From Aliiglaciecola sp041538045 (lineage in GTDB: Bacteria > Pseudomonadota > Gammaproteobacteria > Enterobacterales > Alteromonadaceae), in the NCBI RefSeq assembly GCF_041538045.1, contig NZ_JBGOSE010000003.1, positions 186,001-250,000 on the forward strand: DNA of 64,000 nucleotides. Reading direction: 5' to 3'. The notes beneath the pieces were generated by a model. It did not search any database, was not told the origin of the DNA, and worked only from the letters and a program-made list of their open reading frames with translations. The first letter of the stretch is position 1; each line of letters starts with the position of its first letter. A program made the translations under genes and the position numbers. Below are positions 45,835-55,746 of this stretch, in pieces.

Positions 45835-47733
45835 TTACTGCGCCTTTTGTTGACGTAAAAACGACTCAAACATCATTAATGTCCATAATGACGCACTATT
45901 GTCTCGTCGTCCTGAAATATGATCATTAATCAATCGTTGTAATTGAGATTTGTTGAAATAACCTGATTCTGTCATCTGTTTGGATAGCACCCCTTCATAG
46001 AGTCGCTCTTTTAGAGGCCCTCTGAACCAATTAGCTAAAGGCACAGCAAATCCCATTTTTTTACGGTATAGAACATCATGGGGGAGATGAGGTTCTAATG
46101 CCTTTTTAAACGACAGCTTCCCTACCCCATTGGCAAGGTTTTTATTGGTGGGAACATTAAACGCCCATTCAACAAATTTGTGATCGATAATAGGCACACG
46201 GACTTCTAAAGAATGGGCCATAGATGCCCTATCCACTTTAGTTAAAATATCCCCAACCAAATAGGTTTTCATATCAATATATTGGGCTATTTTGGTTTCA
46301 TCCAAATGTTTAACTTTGTCACCGTATTTTCTAAAAATTTCCAGCGAGGTATAGCCGTTAAGACTGCGTTTATAATCTTCGGAGAATAACTTGGCTCTAT
46401 CACCCGTACGCAGAATACTCATGGTGTTGTGATACCCTTCGACGGTATCCATTGCCATAGACTGGAAGGTAGTTTTAGCGCGCAAAAACTTAGGCGCCCA
46501 ATCAGCTTTAGGGTACAACTTTCCTAAAGGACCAAAGATTGGCTTGCGTAATCCTAAGGGTAATAAATTACGGATTTTTTCTTCGCCCTGATGCATTCGG
46601 TAACGACTATAACCGGCAAAGAGTTCATCACCACCATCACCTGATAACGCTACAGTGACATGCTTTCTAGCAAGTTCACAGACTCGAAAAGTGGGAATGG
46701 CTGAACTATCTGCGTAGGGCTCATCGTATAAATGAGCTAACTGGTCCACCAAGTCGAAATCATCTTGCCCCACCACCTCAACACGATGGTTAGTTTGATA
46801 ACGGTCTGCAACTGATTGTGCATATTCTGTTTCATTGAATTCTTTAACATCAAACCCGATGGCACAGGTATTAACAGGATCCGATTGCAACTGAGACATC
46901 ATAGCAACCACGGCACTTGAATCTACGCCGCCGGACAAAAATGAACCTAAGGGCACATCGGCTACCATACGAATATCGACGGCTTCTTTTAAACGTTCAA
47001 TAAGTTGTTCGTCTATTTCTTTTGGATCAATAGGCTGCTCATAATTAAGTGGCACATCCCAATATTCTTTTGGTTCAGGTAACCCTTTATCCCCTTTATG
47101 TAGCATGAGTGTGTGACCAGGGGATAACTTAAATGCATTTTGATAAATGGTATTCGGTTCAGGCACGTACCCTAAGCTGAAATAATCTTCAATAGTGGTG
47201 TTTCTAAGGTCACGATTGAAAGCAGGGTGAGCAGTAATGACTTTTAATTCTGAACCAAATATAAATTCGCCGCTGGGCAATAAACTATAGAAAAATGGCT
47301 TGATACCTAGACGATCACGGGCAATAAACAAACACTCTTTTTGTCGATCCCATATAGCAAAAGCAAACATCCCTCTTAATTTGTGCACACAGTCTTCACC
47401 CCACTCTAACCAAGCGTTTAGAATGGTTTCAGTATCGCCGTGAGTATTGAATGTATAACCTTTTGCAGAAAGCTCTTTATGCAACTCTTTAAAGTTATAT
47501 ATTTCACCGTTAAACACAACACAGGCTCGCTTGTCAGCGCTTAACATAGGCTGAGGGCTGCCTTCTAAATCAATAATTGAAAGGCGTCTATGTGCTAGAG
47601 CTACACCGGGGTCAAAAAAATAATCACCCGCATCGGGTCCTCGATGAATTTGACGATCATTCATCTTTGCAATCAAATCTGCATCAATACGGGATTGATC
47701 TGATAGGTGAAAAATACCGGCTATTCCGCACAT
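45835..47733 (-). CDS. Exosortase A-associated amidotransferase (asparagine synthase type)
   Basis: Glutamine-hydrolysing asparagine synthetase-like protein, 632 residues, of the 'exosortase A system-associated amidotransferase 1' type. The nucleophile Cys2 is present (MCGIAGIFHLSDQ), with FNGEIYNFKELHKEL in the glutaminase half and LSGGVDSSAVVAMMSQL, LSGDGGDELFAGYSRYRM in the synthetase half. It probably amidates a uronic-acid sugar or another carboxylate in the EPS repeat (inference). It contrasts with the Cys-lacking relative at 36353. Ten bases separate it from the upstream GT. Confidence 0.92.
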   Translation of the reverse strand: MCGIAGIFHLSDQSRIDADLIAKMNDRQIHRGPDAGDYFFDPGVALAHRRLSIIDLEGSPQPMLSADKRACVVFNGEIYNFKELHKELSAKGYTFNTHGDTETILNAWLEWGEDCVHKLRGMFAFAIWDRQKECLFIARDRLGIKPFFYSLLPSGEFIFGSELKVITAHPAFNRDLRNTTIEDYFSLGYVPEPNTIYQNAFKLSPGHTLMLHKGDKGLPEPKEYWDVPLNYEQPIDPKEIDEQLIERLKEAVDIRMVADVPLGSFLSGGVDSSAVVAMMSQLQSDPVNTCAIGFDVKEFNETEYAQSVADRYQTNHRVEVVGQDDFDLVDQLAHLYDEPYADSSAIPTFRVCELARKHVTVALSGDGGDELFAGYSRYRMHQGEEKIRNLLPLGLRKPIFGPLGKLYPKADWAPKFLRAKTTFQSMAMDTVEGYHNTMSILRTGDRAKLFSEDYKRSLNGYTSLEIFRKYGDKVKHLDETKIAQYIDMKTYLVGDILTKVDRASMAHSLEVRVPIIDHKFVEWAFNVPTNKNLANGVGKLSFKKALEPHLPHDVLYRKKMGFAVPLANWFRGPLKERLYEGVLSKQMTESGYFNKSQLQRLINDHISGRRDNSASLWTLMMFESFLRQQKAQ

Positions 47734-47743
47734 TTGTTAATCC

Positions 47744-48904
47744 TTAATTACTAAAGGTTTGATAAAGCTCATTATATTTCTCTACCATTGTATCTATACT
47801 AAAGTTTTCCACGCAATGGTTTCTTACCAATAGGCTGTTTTTTTGCTTTAAGTCAGATGAAGTAACATATTGACTCATTGCCTTAACCAGTTCGTTGACG
47901 TTATTCACTTCAACTAAATGGGCGCTTTGTATCTGTATGGCGATCAACTCAGGGTTACCGCCCACATTAGTCGCAATCACAGGTAAGCCACTTGCCGATG
48001 CCTCAAGGATGGTGTTAGAAATCCCTTCAGCTAAAGATGGCAATACAAAGATATCCATACAGTTCATCAATTGCGCCACATCGGAACGATTTCCAGCAAA
48101 CCAAACCTGTGCTGATAATTTGGCTTCATTTACCCTTGCTTGCATTTTGTCTAGTAACACACCATCGCCAACAATGATTAAACGAAGGCGCTCTTTGTGC
48201 TCGGGAAACTGCGTCGTTAAACGAATAAAGGCTTCAATTAAAAAGGGTTGATTTTTGACTTCAGCCAAACGCCCAACCGTACCAAAAACCAGCATATTAT
48301 CGGTAACGAAATTATCAGGATATAAGCTAAAATCAGCTTGTTTAGGGCTAAACTTATCAATATCTACGCCGTTACAAATATGTTTGATGTCACCAACGTA
48401 TACACCTATGGTGTCCCGCAGATAATCAAAGGCTTCAGTAGATAACGCTACATATTTATGAATATAGGTTTTCATAAAGCGTCTAAGCATCTGATATTTT
48501 TTGTTTTGACCATGCATATCATTCACATCCCAACCGTGTTCACCGTGTATACGGTAAGGCACACGGCACCACCATCCCACTAATTGATTTTCAATAGTTG
48601 CGGTATTACGGGTATGTAGGATATCTGGCTTGAGCTTTTTTAATAATTTACGCAATTTGAAAAAGATACTAATGTCATTACCATCTTTTTTGGCTAAATC
48701 AAAAAATTGAACGTTTTGGGCTTCAATACGCTGACAAAAAAGCTCTGAATAACCTTTTAAGGTCACAATAGTATGCTGATACTTTTGCGAATCTAAACGA
48801 TTTATCAGATTTACCACGCCATTTTCTAATCCACCAGTATCAAACCGGTAAATGATATGCATGATGTGCGTTTTTTTGAAATCCATATCGACGTTATTCC
48901 CCAC
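47744..48904 (-). CDS. Exosortase A-associated GT4 glycosyltransferase (stp2-like)
   Basis: Matches the 'sugar transferase, PEP-CTERM/EpsH1 system associated' family: MHIIYRFDTGGLENGVVNLI near the start, RIHGEHGWDVNDMHGQNKKY, FGTVGRLAEVKNQPFLIEAF and MDIFVLPSLAEGISNTILEA followed by SASGLPVIATNVGGNPEL. The annotated start is a GTG; an ATG six codons in (48886, with GGGGA 11 bases upstream) is an equally good choice. It lies 47 bases downstream of the exosortase gene. Confidence 0.88.
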   Translation of the reverse strand: MGNNVDMDFKKTHIMHIIYRFDTGGLENGVVNLINRLDSQKYQHTIVTLKGYSELFCQRIEAQNVQFFDLAKKDGNDISIFFKLRKLLKKLKPDILHTRNTATIENQLVGWWCRVPYRIHGEHGWDVNDMHGQNKKYQMLRRFMKTYIHKYVALSTEAFDYLRDTIGVYVGDIKHICNGVDIDKFSPKQADFSLYPDNFVTDNMLVFGTVGRLAEVKNQPFLIEAFIRLTTQFPEHKERLRLIIVGDGVLLDKMQARVNEAKLSAQVWFAGNRSDVAQLMNCMDIFVLPSLAEGISNTILEASASGLPVIATNVGGNPELIAIQIQSAHLVEVNNVNELVKAMSQYVTSSDLKQKNSLLVRNHCVENFSIDTMVEKYNELYQTFSN

Positions 48905-48951
48905 TAATGCTACTTACTTTCGGTCTATCTTGCTTAAAGTGAAAGTCTGTT

Positions 48952-50406
48952 TTAACCACCTTTACTTTCACTCAGTATTGATTGCAGCTCACCGCTAAAG
49001 ATGTCTTTAGACATTTCTTCCAACGCTTGCTTAGTTTGTTCTTTTTTACTATCTGGCACTGACAATACAATTAAATAACCATTTTGTGCTTGTCCTAGTA
49101 ATGCTTGGATAGCCTGTACCAATTTAATCTCTAAGGATTTATGTGTCACCCGCCACGGAGAAACATAGGTATAGGTTAACAAACGTTTATTTCCATAGTT
49201 ATCAATTATCTGCAATGAACGATAAGTTGGATTACTATCTTCAGATACAATTGACCATTGCTCGATGTTATAGAGCTTATTGCGACCGTTAATCAGTTCT
49301 TGTCCCTGAATATTCGCATTGTAATAAGCTATATAAAACTCAACGCCATCTTTGCTCCCTCGGTAAACACTCGTTGGATTATGAAAAATTGGCAGCCAAG
49401 TGGCGTTGCTACTTGTTCCTTTTAGATTAAAAGCTTTTGCAAAGTCGGGATTAACAGGGCTCACAGGATTTTCGAAAGCTGACTTGTAAGTAATGCTCAG
49501 CGATAAAATAACAGCCAATACGCCTATTGGTTTGATAATTGAAGAAACCGGGTATTTGGGCCCAAATTCATTTTCTAGTTTTTCAGCTTTCGGCAAAGGA
49601 TCCGCCCAGCGTCCACCAACCGTAAACATAATTAAAATCACCAAGCCAAAAAACAACCATCCGTAAATAAGATGGTCAACGCCTGTGGCGTACTCCATAT
49701 CTGACAGGTGAGCAATCATAACTATACCGTAAGCTCTAATGCCATTAGCAATTAGTGGTAAGAAGATAGAAAACAAGATAAAAATAGCGCGTTTTTTAAG
49801 GCCGTTATAATTCAAATACGCAAACAACGTACCTAAAGTAAATGAGGCAATTAAATAACGAATTCCCGAGCAGGCTACGGCGACTTCAAATAATCCACCT
49901 GGAATAGCAATATAAAGGCCTTCGCGGAAAACCGGGATACCAGTAAGTTGAATCGCAAATACCGTTATATCGGCAGTTAATTCCTGTAATTGAGGAATTA
50001 AGAACTCGCCGGCTGGCACACTGAATAGCCAGAAAAATGATGTAAACAGCATTATTCGGGCGACTTGATTGCCCATAACGCACCAAATCATCATAGGCAA
50101 CATTGCAAAACTGGCTAACTGCTCTATCACTAACACCTGGGCCATACTGCCAAACAGCCAAACAAACAGAGTCCCGACAACAAAGATTAACGATATATAT
50201 GATGGTTGAAGACTAGCGTTATTTAATTTAGTCCATTTGAGTTTAATCAAGTAAATACAAATAGGTAGGATAATAAAACAATGGGTAAAAGTTTCAGAGC
50301 GAACCCAGATGGCAACGGTTGACCCTATGCTGTCGTAGAAAACAGCCCCCCAGACTAAAAATATCGATATTAAATATTTAAAGATGCTACTTTTCCAAAA
50401 TGTCAT
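48952..50406 (-). CDS. xrtA: Exosortase A (XrtA/EpsH) fused to EpsI domain
   Basis: Polytopic inner-membrane cysteine transpeptidase that recognises PEP-CTERM tails, cleaves them and is thought to join the protein to a surface acceptor. The catalytic triad positions are visible: Cys179 in EVAVACSGIRYL, Arg224 in ANGIRAYGIV and His245 in GVDHLIYGW. From about residue 290 an EpsI-type periplasmic domain follows (YRGSKDGVEFYIAYYNANIQ), giving the XrtA-EpsI fusion found in several proteobacteria. It is in the middle of the EPS operon. No PEP-CTERM substrate is encoded in the window. Confidence 0.93.
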   Translation of the reverse strand: MTFWKSSIFKYLISIFLVWGAVFYDSIGSTVAIWVRSETFTHCFIILPICIYLIKLKWTKLNNASLQPSYISLIFVVGTLFVWLFGSMAQVLVIEQLASFAMLPMMIWCVMGNQVARIMLFTSFFWLFSVPAGEFLIPQLQELTADITVFAIQLTGIPVFREGLYIAIPGGLFEVAVACSGIRYLIASFTLGTLFAYLNYNGLKKRAIFILFSIFLPLIANGIRAYGIVMIAHLSDMEYATGVDHLIYGWLFFGLVILIMFTVGGRWADPLPKAEKLENEFGPKYPVSSIIKPIGVLAVILSLSITYKSAFENPVSPVNPDFAKAFNLKGTSSNATWLPIFHNPTSVYRGSKDGVEFYIAYYNANIQGQELINGRNKLYNIEQWSIVSEDSNPTYRSLQIIDNYGNKRLLTYTYVSPWRVTHKSLEIKLVQAIQALLGQAQNGYLIVLSVPDSKKEQTKQALEEMSKDIFSGELQSILSESKGG

Positions 50407-50408
50407 AA

Positions 50409-51596
50409 TTAAACCTTAAATAATGCAGGTAACTTGCTCATAGTGGCAGTCCACTGTAAATTGTCCATAATCCACTGACGGCTCTCAGGCACTTCAGTCG
50501 TCGACTCTAAGTAATAACAAACTGCTGAACAAAACTGCTCCGCATCATCAGTCACTTTTATATGCGTATTCTGAGCATCAATGCCTTCAATCGCCATATT
50601 TGTAGCAACAACAGGTTTTGCCATTGCTAACGCTTCTAAAACTTTATTTTGAATACCTCTGGCAATCTGTAATGGGGCCACAGAGACTTTAGCGTTATGA
50701 ATATAAGGTCTAACATCTTTCACTCGCCCTGTAACCACGATTCCATCTATATTGTTTAAAGCTAGAACTTGGGCAGTTGGATTTCCCCCAACCACATAAA
50801 AATTGGCTTCAGGATATTGCGTTCGGATGCTAGGCCATACATGGTTAGCAAACCACATTACTGCATCTACATTGGCCCAATAATCCATTGCTCCAGTGAA
50901 CACCACATCAATTTGCGTTGAGATTGTTTCCATCTCTGAGGTTGGTGAAAAGTAATCGACATCAACGCCATTTAACAAGCCCTGAACTTTTCTATATTGA
51001 TTAGCAGGAAGCTGCTGTTTGAATAATTCAGCTTCCGGATCAGATACAAATAAAGCATGTTGCGAGCGCTCGCAAACCTGAGTTTCAAACGCTTGTAATT
51101 TATGATGTTCGCGATTGTAAACCCATCTGCCAATACCAGACTTATTTTCTGCGTATTGTCGCCATTTATCGGAGTCCACATCCACATAATCAACAACTTG
51201 ATGAATGGTTTTGTGATGAGCAGAGGTGAACATTGCCATCACTGAAGAATATATAAATACCTGAGTAATGGTTTGTTGATGCAGGGTTTTATCAACCCAT
51301 TGTTGCATTTTGGCATTAGCGTAATAGGGTTCAGAAATGGATTTCCCCGTTAAAAAAGCCGTTAGGCCTTTTACTTTTGACCACGTTTTATTTTGTCCGA
51401 GTAAAAACACTTGTTTGCAATATTTATCTAACTTAGACGTATACTGCCAATCATAGGGATCATCTACGAAACTGCCTAAGTAAATATCGAATCGTTGGCT
51501 TAATACCTTGAGCATATTGAACGATCGAATTTTGTCACCTTTGTTGGGCGGAAAAGGAATACGGTGACACAAAAACAGCAGTGGTGGTTTAGTCAT
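50409..51596 (-). CDS. Exosortase A-associated GT4 glycosyltransferase (stp1-like)
   Basis: Belongs to the 'sugar transferase, PEP-CTERM/EpsH1 system associated' stp1 group. Diagnostic start LLFLCHRIPFPPNKGDKIRS; later VVFTGAMDYWANVDAVMWFA and YIHNAKVSVAPLQIARGIQN, then KVLEALAMAKPVVATNMAIE. 395 residues. It ends two bases before the exosortase gene, so the two are translated from one message. Confidence 0.9.
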   Translation of the reverse strand: MTKPPLLFLCHRIPFPPNKGDKIRSFNMLKVLSQRFDIYLGSFVDDPYDWQYTSKLDKYCKQVFLLGQNKTWSKVKGLTAFLTGKSISEPYYANAKMQQWVDKTLHQQTITQVFIYSSVMAMFTSAHHKTIHQVVDYVDVDSDKWRQYAENKSGIGRWVYNREHHKLQAFETQVCERSQHALFVSDPEAELFKQQLPANQYRKVQGLLNGVDVDYFSPTSEMETISTQIDVVFTGAMDYWANVDAVMWFANHVWPSIRTQYPEANFYVVGGNPTAQVLALNNIDGIVVTGRVKDVRPYIHNAKVSVAPLQIARGIQNKVLEALAMAKPVVATNMAIEGIDAQNTHIKVTDDAEQFCSAVCYYLESTTEVPESRQWIMDNLQWTATMSKLPALFKV

Positions 51597-51602
51597 TCAC
51601 TT

Positions 51603-52649
51603 CTATCCCAAATATTTGGATAGAAAGGGACCGATACGTCGGCTTAACCAAACGGGTAGCTTTTGCCACATTTTGATAAAGAACTGATACTTAGGATTAT
51701 TAGGACTTAAATTAGGTAGCGCTTCAGCTTTCACCAAATGGAATTGATAATGCAGGGCTACCGGCTCCATTCCCCATGTTCGTTTGTACTTGAATGCGCC
51801 AGAATCATCTTTACTTCGACCAAAGTCAAAATAAGTACATTTCTTGTTCTCCTGAGCATGACACATCAATTGATAATACATGAAGTCATTACTTTTTAAC
51901 GCTCTAGCATCAAATAATCCGCCACCGTAAAAAGGTAGCACTTGATTCTTGTAATAAAAACTGAGAACCGATGAGACCGCTTTTTGATTTTTGTCCACGG
52001 TTAATACATCGCAATTATCACCAAACTCTTGTTTTAATGATGCAAAGTATTTTTTGGGAAAGACTGGCGTACCTAGATTTCGTACACTTTCAGAATAAAC
52101 ATCGTAGGCTGTTTTGGTATCTTCTTCGATCCGAAAGCTAAGCTCATTTTTCAAGGAGTGCCTAACCACCGCTCGCTGTTTCTTTTTAATACCAGCTAAA
52201 ATTGCCTCTGGTGTGTCAGCAAGTTCCCACCCAAAGGAAGAATGAGCACATTTTTCAGTCAACTCTGGGTTATTGCGCGTAAATGGATAGCGCATCTCTA
52301 AATAATCAACGCCCAATTTGTGCGCAAGGGCGATAGCTTCATTTTCTAAAAACAAAGTAGCATCATCTGAGTTAGACGCGACACCACCGTAAACACAAAA
52401 GGGGGTAGAAATTAGCGCATGCCCAAAAAGTAAACTTTTCTGTTCAACTAAAGGAAGAACACCAACAATATTATTGTTCAATGTAGCATAAAGATAATGA
52501 CAAGAATGACCGTAAACTGACTCGATCACCCGCTTCCAACCGGTTAAGTGGAAAAAAGTGCCGGTATCAATACTATCTACAAAGTCGTCCCATTTTTGCG
52601 ACTCTTGCGCGTCATCACCTAATCTACAGAGTTGGTAGTTGTCCGTCAC
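51603..52649 (-). CDS. FemAB-like PEP-CTERM system-associated protein
   Basis: Resembles the 'FemAB family PEP-CTERM system-associated' proteins, related to peptidoglycan-bridge aminoacyl transferases with two GNAT-like folds. Seen: TGTFFHLTGWKRVIESVYGH, ISTPFCVYGGVASNSDDA, YEMRYPFTRN-like LEMRYPFTRNNPEL and TYFDFGRSKDDSGAFKYKRT. It may transfer an amino acid or acyl group to the EPS, but no substrate is established. Six bases after the stop of its neighbour the stp1 gene begins, in the same operon. Confidence 0.87.
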   Translation of the reverse strand: MTDNYQLCRLGDDAQESQKWDDFVDSIDTGTFFHLTGWKRVIESVYGHSCHYLYATLNNNIVGVLPLVEQKSLLFGHALISTPFCVYGGVASNSDDATLFLENEAIALAHKLGVDYLEMRYPFTRNNPELTEKCAHSSFGWELADTPEAILAGIKKKQRAVVRHSLKNELSFRIEEDTKTAYDVYSESVRNLGTPVFPKKYFASLKQEFGDNCDVLTVDKNQKAVSSVLSFYYKNQVLPFYGGGLFDARALKSNDFMYYQLMCHAQENKKCTYFDFGRSKDDSGAFKYKRTWGMEPVALHYQFHLVKAEALPNLSPNNPKYQFFIKMWQKLPVWLSRRIGPFLSKYLG

Positions 52650-53489
52650 TTATGCTACTCCATATACATCTTTCATAGTTGACCAATTAAAATCAGCCAA
52701 TAATCGCTCTAATTTTGCCTCAGTTTTATCTAAATTAATATAGTGTCTAAAACGCGACTTTAAGGGCGCGTTAGTCAACCGAGGCTGCTCACCATCAATT
52801 TCCCAAGGATGAAAATAAAAAGAATAAGGCTGTTTTTCCTGATTCAAATAACGGTTAACTAACATTCGCGTCATCTTATAAGGATATAAACGAAAATAAC
52901 CACCGCCACCGATCGGAACCTGCTTTCCCATTAGTTTCAATGTTGGAATAGGAATCTCAATAATATTTTCTGGACGTTGATAGGCAAATCTCGGCCAGTC
53001 AGGGGTACCATACAAATCGTGTTTAACCGGATAAGTACTAGAACTATATTTAAACTTAAGCTCTGCCAGTACTTCAAATGCCCACTCGTTGTCGTAACCA
53101 ATGGAAAAGCTTGGCGCACGATAACCAATAACAGGTTCACCAATTAAATCTTCTAAATGGGTTTTAGAGCGGATTATATCAGCCGTTAATTCTTCGCGAG
53201 TTTGCTGATAGGCTCTTCTATGCGCATATCCATGGCTGGCGATCTCATGACCTTGGGCATGAATATCTTTTATAAGTTGTGGATAAAGTTCAGCAACCCA
53301 ACCAAGTACAAAAAATGTCGATTTCACATCCGCTTTAGCAAACACATCGAGCAATCTTCGGGTATTAGCATCGACACGCGGTTTGTATTGTTCCCAATCC
53401 TCTGGCTTGATAATTGAATCAAATGCAGAAACGTGAAAAAAATCTTCAACATCAACTGTCATAGCATTTAGAGCTGTATTTTTTACCAC
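52650..53489 (-). CDS. XrtA-system polysaccharide deacetylase (DUF3473 type)
   Basis: NodB-fold deacetylase of the exosortase A loci. NAMTVDVEDFFHVSAFDSII carries the metal/catalytic Asp, followed by STFFVLGWVAELYP, HEIASHGYAHRRAY (metal His) and VIGYRAPSFSIGYDN. The C-terminal DUF3473-like part has YFRLYPYKMTRMLVNRYLN and PYSFYFHPWEIDGEQPR. No signal peptide is visible. Its stop abuts the start of the FemAB-like gene. Substrate: probably an N-acetylated lipid-linked sugar (inference). Confidence 0.92.
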   Translation of the reverse strand: MVKNTALNAMTVDVEDFFHVSAFDSIIKPEDWEQYKPRVDANTRRLLDVFAKADVKSTFFVLGWVAELYPQLIKDIHAQGHEIASHGYAHRRAYQQTREELTADIIRSKTHLEDLIGEPVIGYRAPSFSIGYDNEWAFEVLAELKFKYSSSTYPVKHDLYGTPDWPRFAYQRPENIIEIPIPTLKLMGKQVPIGGGGYFRLYPYKMTRMLVNRYLNQEKQPYSFYFHPWEIDGEQPRLTNAPLKSRFRHYINLDKTEAKLERLLADFNWSTMKDVYGVA

Positions 53490-53490
53490 T

Positions 53491-54900
53491 TCATCGTCCC
53501 TTTCCGAACAAGACTACTTCAACTGTTCGGATAAAAATAAGCATATCCAACAACAAACTTTGATGTTTTACGTAATAAAGATCAAATTTCAATTTTTCCA
53601 TTGAATCTTCGACACTTGCACCATAAGGGTAATTAAGTTGAGCCCACCCCGCTAAACCAGGTTTCACGTTGTGACGCTGATTGTAATAGGGTATTTCCCT
53701 GATTAATTGCTCAACAAACTGTGGTCTTTCTGGGCGCGGACCAATAAAAGCCATTTCACCTTTTAACACATTAATTAACTGAGGTAATTCATCAATACGA
53801 TACTTACGTATAAAAGCACCAATACGGGTTACCCTGTTATCATTTGCCGACGCCCATTTAGCCCCGTCTTTCTCAGCATCAGGACGCATGCTACGAAACT
53901 TAATAATTTTAAACAGCTTGCCATTTAATCCTACACGTTCCTGTTTATAGAAAACCGAGGTGCCTGTTCGTCTTCCATCATCTAAATATATAATAACGGC
54001 AGTTAACAACATGAACGGCCAAGTAAACAGCATTACAAAAACAGCGACAAAAGCATTAATTCCGTATTCAAGAATATCTCTTAAATAGTTTTGAGAATTG
54101 AACCCGTTTGAATACACAACCCAGCTAGGATACATCAGGTTCACTACGATCTGGCCTGTTTCCCGCTCCATGAAATCAAGTAAATCGGTAATTTCTACTC
54201 CACGTAGCCTACAATCAAATAGCACTTCAATTGGCAGCGTACCTCTACGCTGATCACAAGCGATAATAATTTCATCTATTTCATTGTCGATGACATAGTT
54301 ACGGAAATTATCGTCAATTTTTACGTGTACTAGGCGCTCATTACGTATACCGTCCTCGCGGTTATCTCCAGGAATTGGAATAAAGCCTAATAACTCGAAG
54401 CCTAATCTATCGACATCTCGGCGCATACGCTTCTCAATAATAGAAGCTCTTTCACCGGCACCAATTACCACAATTCGAGTCCGTCCTAGTCCTAACAGCC
54501 CCAATCGATTAGTGAAATAACGGAATGTCACCAAAGATAGAATTACCACACCTGAAGCGACTGGCAAGAAGTAAGGGTGCATCCTTAGTTCTTCCATAAA
54601 GGTACTGGTGATGACCTCGACCACGAAATACGTCAAGGCTAAACTGACAAAAATTCGTCTGATTATGCCACGGAAGGTTTCTCTTAATTTAGCTTCATAC
54701 AATCCCACAGAAAGGGATGAAACCAAGACCAAAAAGGTCATGAGAGAGATATTGGCCGCTAGCTTCAATAAGCTTGGGGACTCCACTTCCAGAATACTTA
54801 CAACTAAAAAGTTTGCTAAGTAAGCTGCGTATGAAACGATCACTGCTTCTGCTATAACAAGAGCATTGGACCTTTTATTTTGTTTGTTGGTCGCTGCCAT
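53491..54900 (-). CDS. Priming phosphoglycosyltransferase, XrtA system (EpsB_2 type)
   Basis: Starts EPS synthesis by moving a sugar phosphate to undecaprenyl phosphate. The N-terminal half has several membrane segments and a Rossmann-like stretch (TRIVVIGAGERASIIEKRM). The catalytic half is of the bacterial sugar transferase (PF02397) kind: KQERVGLNGKLFKIIKFRSM, IDELPQLINVLKGEMAFIGP, RPERPQFVEQLI and QRHNVKPGLAGWAQLNYPYG. It is the first gene of the long minus-strand cluster, divergent from the export genes, with AGGTAAGAG before the ATG. Confidence 0.93.
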   Translation of the reverse strand: MAATNKQNKRSNALVIAEAVIVSYAAYLANFLVVSILEVESPSLLKLAANISLMTFLVLVSSLSVGLYEAKLRETFRGIIRRIFVSLALTYFVVEVITSTFMEELRMHPYFLPVASGVVILSLVTFRYFTNRLGLLGLGRTRIVVIGAGERASIIEKRMRRDVDRLGFELLGFIPIPGDNREDGIRNERLVHVKIDDNFRNYVIDNEIDEIIIACDQRRGTLPIEVLFDCRLRGVEITDLLDFMERETGQIVVNLMYPSWVVYSNGFNSQNYLRDILEYGINAFVAVFVMLFTWPFMLLTAVIIYLDDGRRTGTSVFYKQERVGLNGKLFKIIKFRSMRPDAEKDGAKWASANDNRVTRIGAFIRKYRIDELPQLINVLKGEMAFIGPRPERPQFVEQLIREIPYYNQRHNVKPGLAGWAQLNYPYGASVEDSMEKLKFDLYYVKHQSLLLDMLIFIRTVEVVLFGKGR

Positions 54901-54923
54901 TAGCTCTTACCTATGGATTTATT

Positions 54924-54937
54924 TGATAAATTTATCA
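54924..54937. repeat. Perfect 14-bp palindrome between divergent EPS units
   Basis: TGATAAATTTATCA is a perfect palindrome in the 158-base gap between the priming transferase (minus) and the Wza-like export gene (plus), 24 bases upstream of the former's start. It is a candidate operator controlling both divergent transcripts. Short AT-rich palindromes also occur by chance. Confidence 0.45.
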
Positions 54938-55058
54938 TATGCTAAACGAATTATTTGAGATAGACTAACTTTTCTGGTCAGCTATTATAGAGATTAAAAC
55001 GCTCGGGTAAATGGCTGATTTGCTACATTTGTTTCTGTTTGGATAGGAAAGACATAAT

Positions 55059-55694
55059 ATGAAAGCAAGTAGAATAGCTCAGTTACTGATTGCAGCAGCT
55101 GCATTTACGGCAATAAATGCATGTACTAGCTCAGGCAGTTCGTTGCCTCAGGCAACAACAAGAGCATCTTTAACCACTAATATCGATGACTACAGCTATT
55201 TGATTGGTCCAGGAGATAACCTTTCAATCTTTGTATGGCGTAATCCTGATGTATCCGGATCGTTTTTAGTGCGTCCAGATGGCATGATTACCACATCTTT
55301 GGTTGAAGACATCCCCGTTTCCGGTAAAACTCCAACAGCTCTAGCGCGAGATTTAGAGCAAGAGTTAGGTAAATATATTCGTGATCCTATAGTAACCGTA
55401 AGTGTCAGTGGCTTTAACGGCCCCTTTAGTGAACAGGTTCGTGTAATTGGTGAGGCTTCTTCACCTAGAGCAATTAGTTACTCCGAAGACATGACATTAT
55501 TAGACTTAATGATTCAAGTTGGTGGGCTAACCGAGTATGCTGATGGTGACGGTGCCAAATTAATTAGAGTAGTTAATGGCCAGCAAAGGGAATATTCAGT
55601 GAAGTTAGACTCACTGGTCAAAGAGGGAAATATATCCGACAATGTTGATATCCTTCCAGGTGACATATTAATTATTCCAGAAGCTTGGTTTTAA
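55059..55694 (+). CDS. Wza-like polysaccharide export lipoprotein, XrtA system
   Basis: Outer-membrane auxiliary lipoprotein, 211 residues. The lipobox is AAAFTAINAC, with Cys22 as lipid anchor. A Poly_export domain (LIGPGDNLSIFVWRNPDVSG) and a SLBB-like segment (RVIGEASSPRAISYSEDM) follow, then PGDILIIPEAWF. It matches the XrtA-associated export family and forms or lines the export channel. GGAAAG about eight bases upstream supports the ATG. First gene of a four-gene plus-strand operon. Confidence 0.92.
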   Translation: MKASRIAQLLIAAAAFTAINACTSSGSSLPQATTRASLTTNIDDYSYLIGPGDNLSIFVWRNPDVSGSFLVRPDGMITTSLVEDIPVSGKTPTALARDLEQELGKYIRDPIVTVSVSGFNGPFSEQVRVIGEASSPRAISYSEDMTLLDLMIQVGGLTEYADGDGAKLIRVVNGQQREYSVKLDSLVKEGNISDNVDILPGDILIIPEAWF

Positions 55695-55746
55695 GCTTCA
55701 TCTGGTTTCCAATAATTAATAATTTAAAGGTTAAAAAGACGTATCT

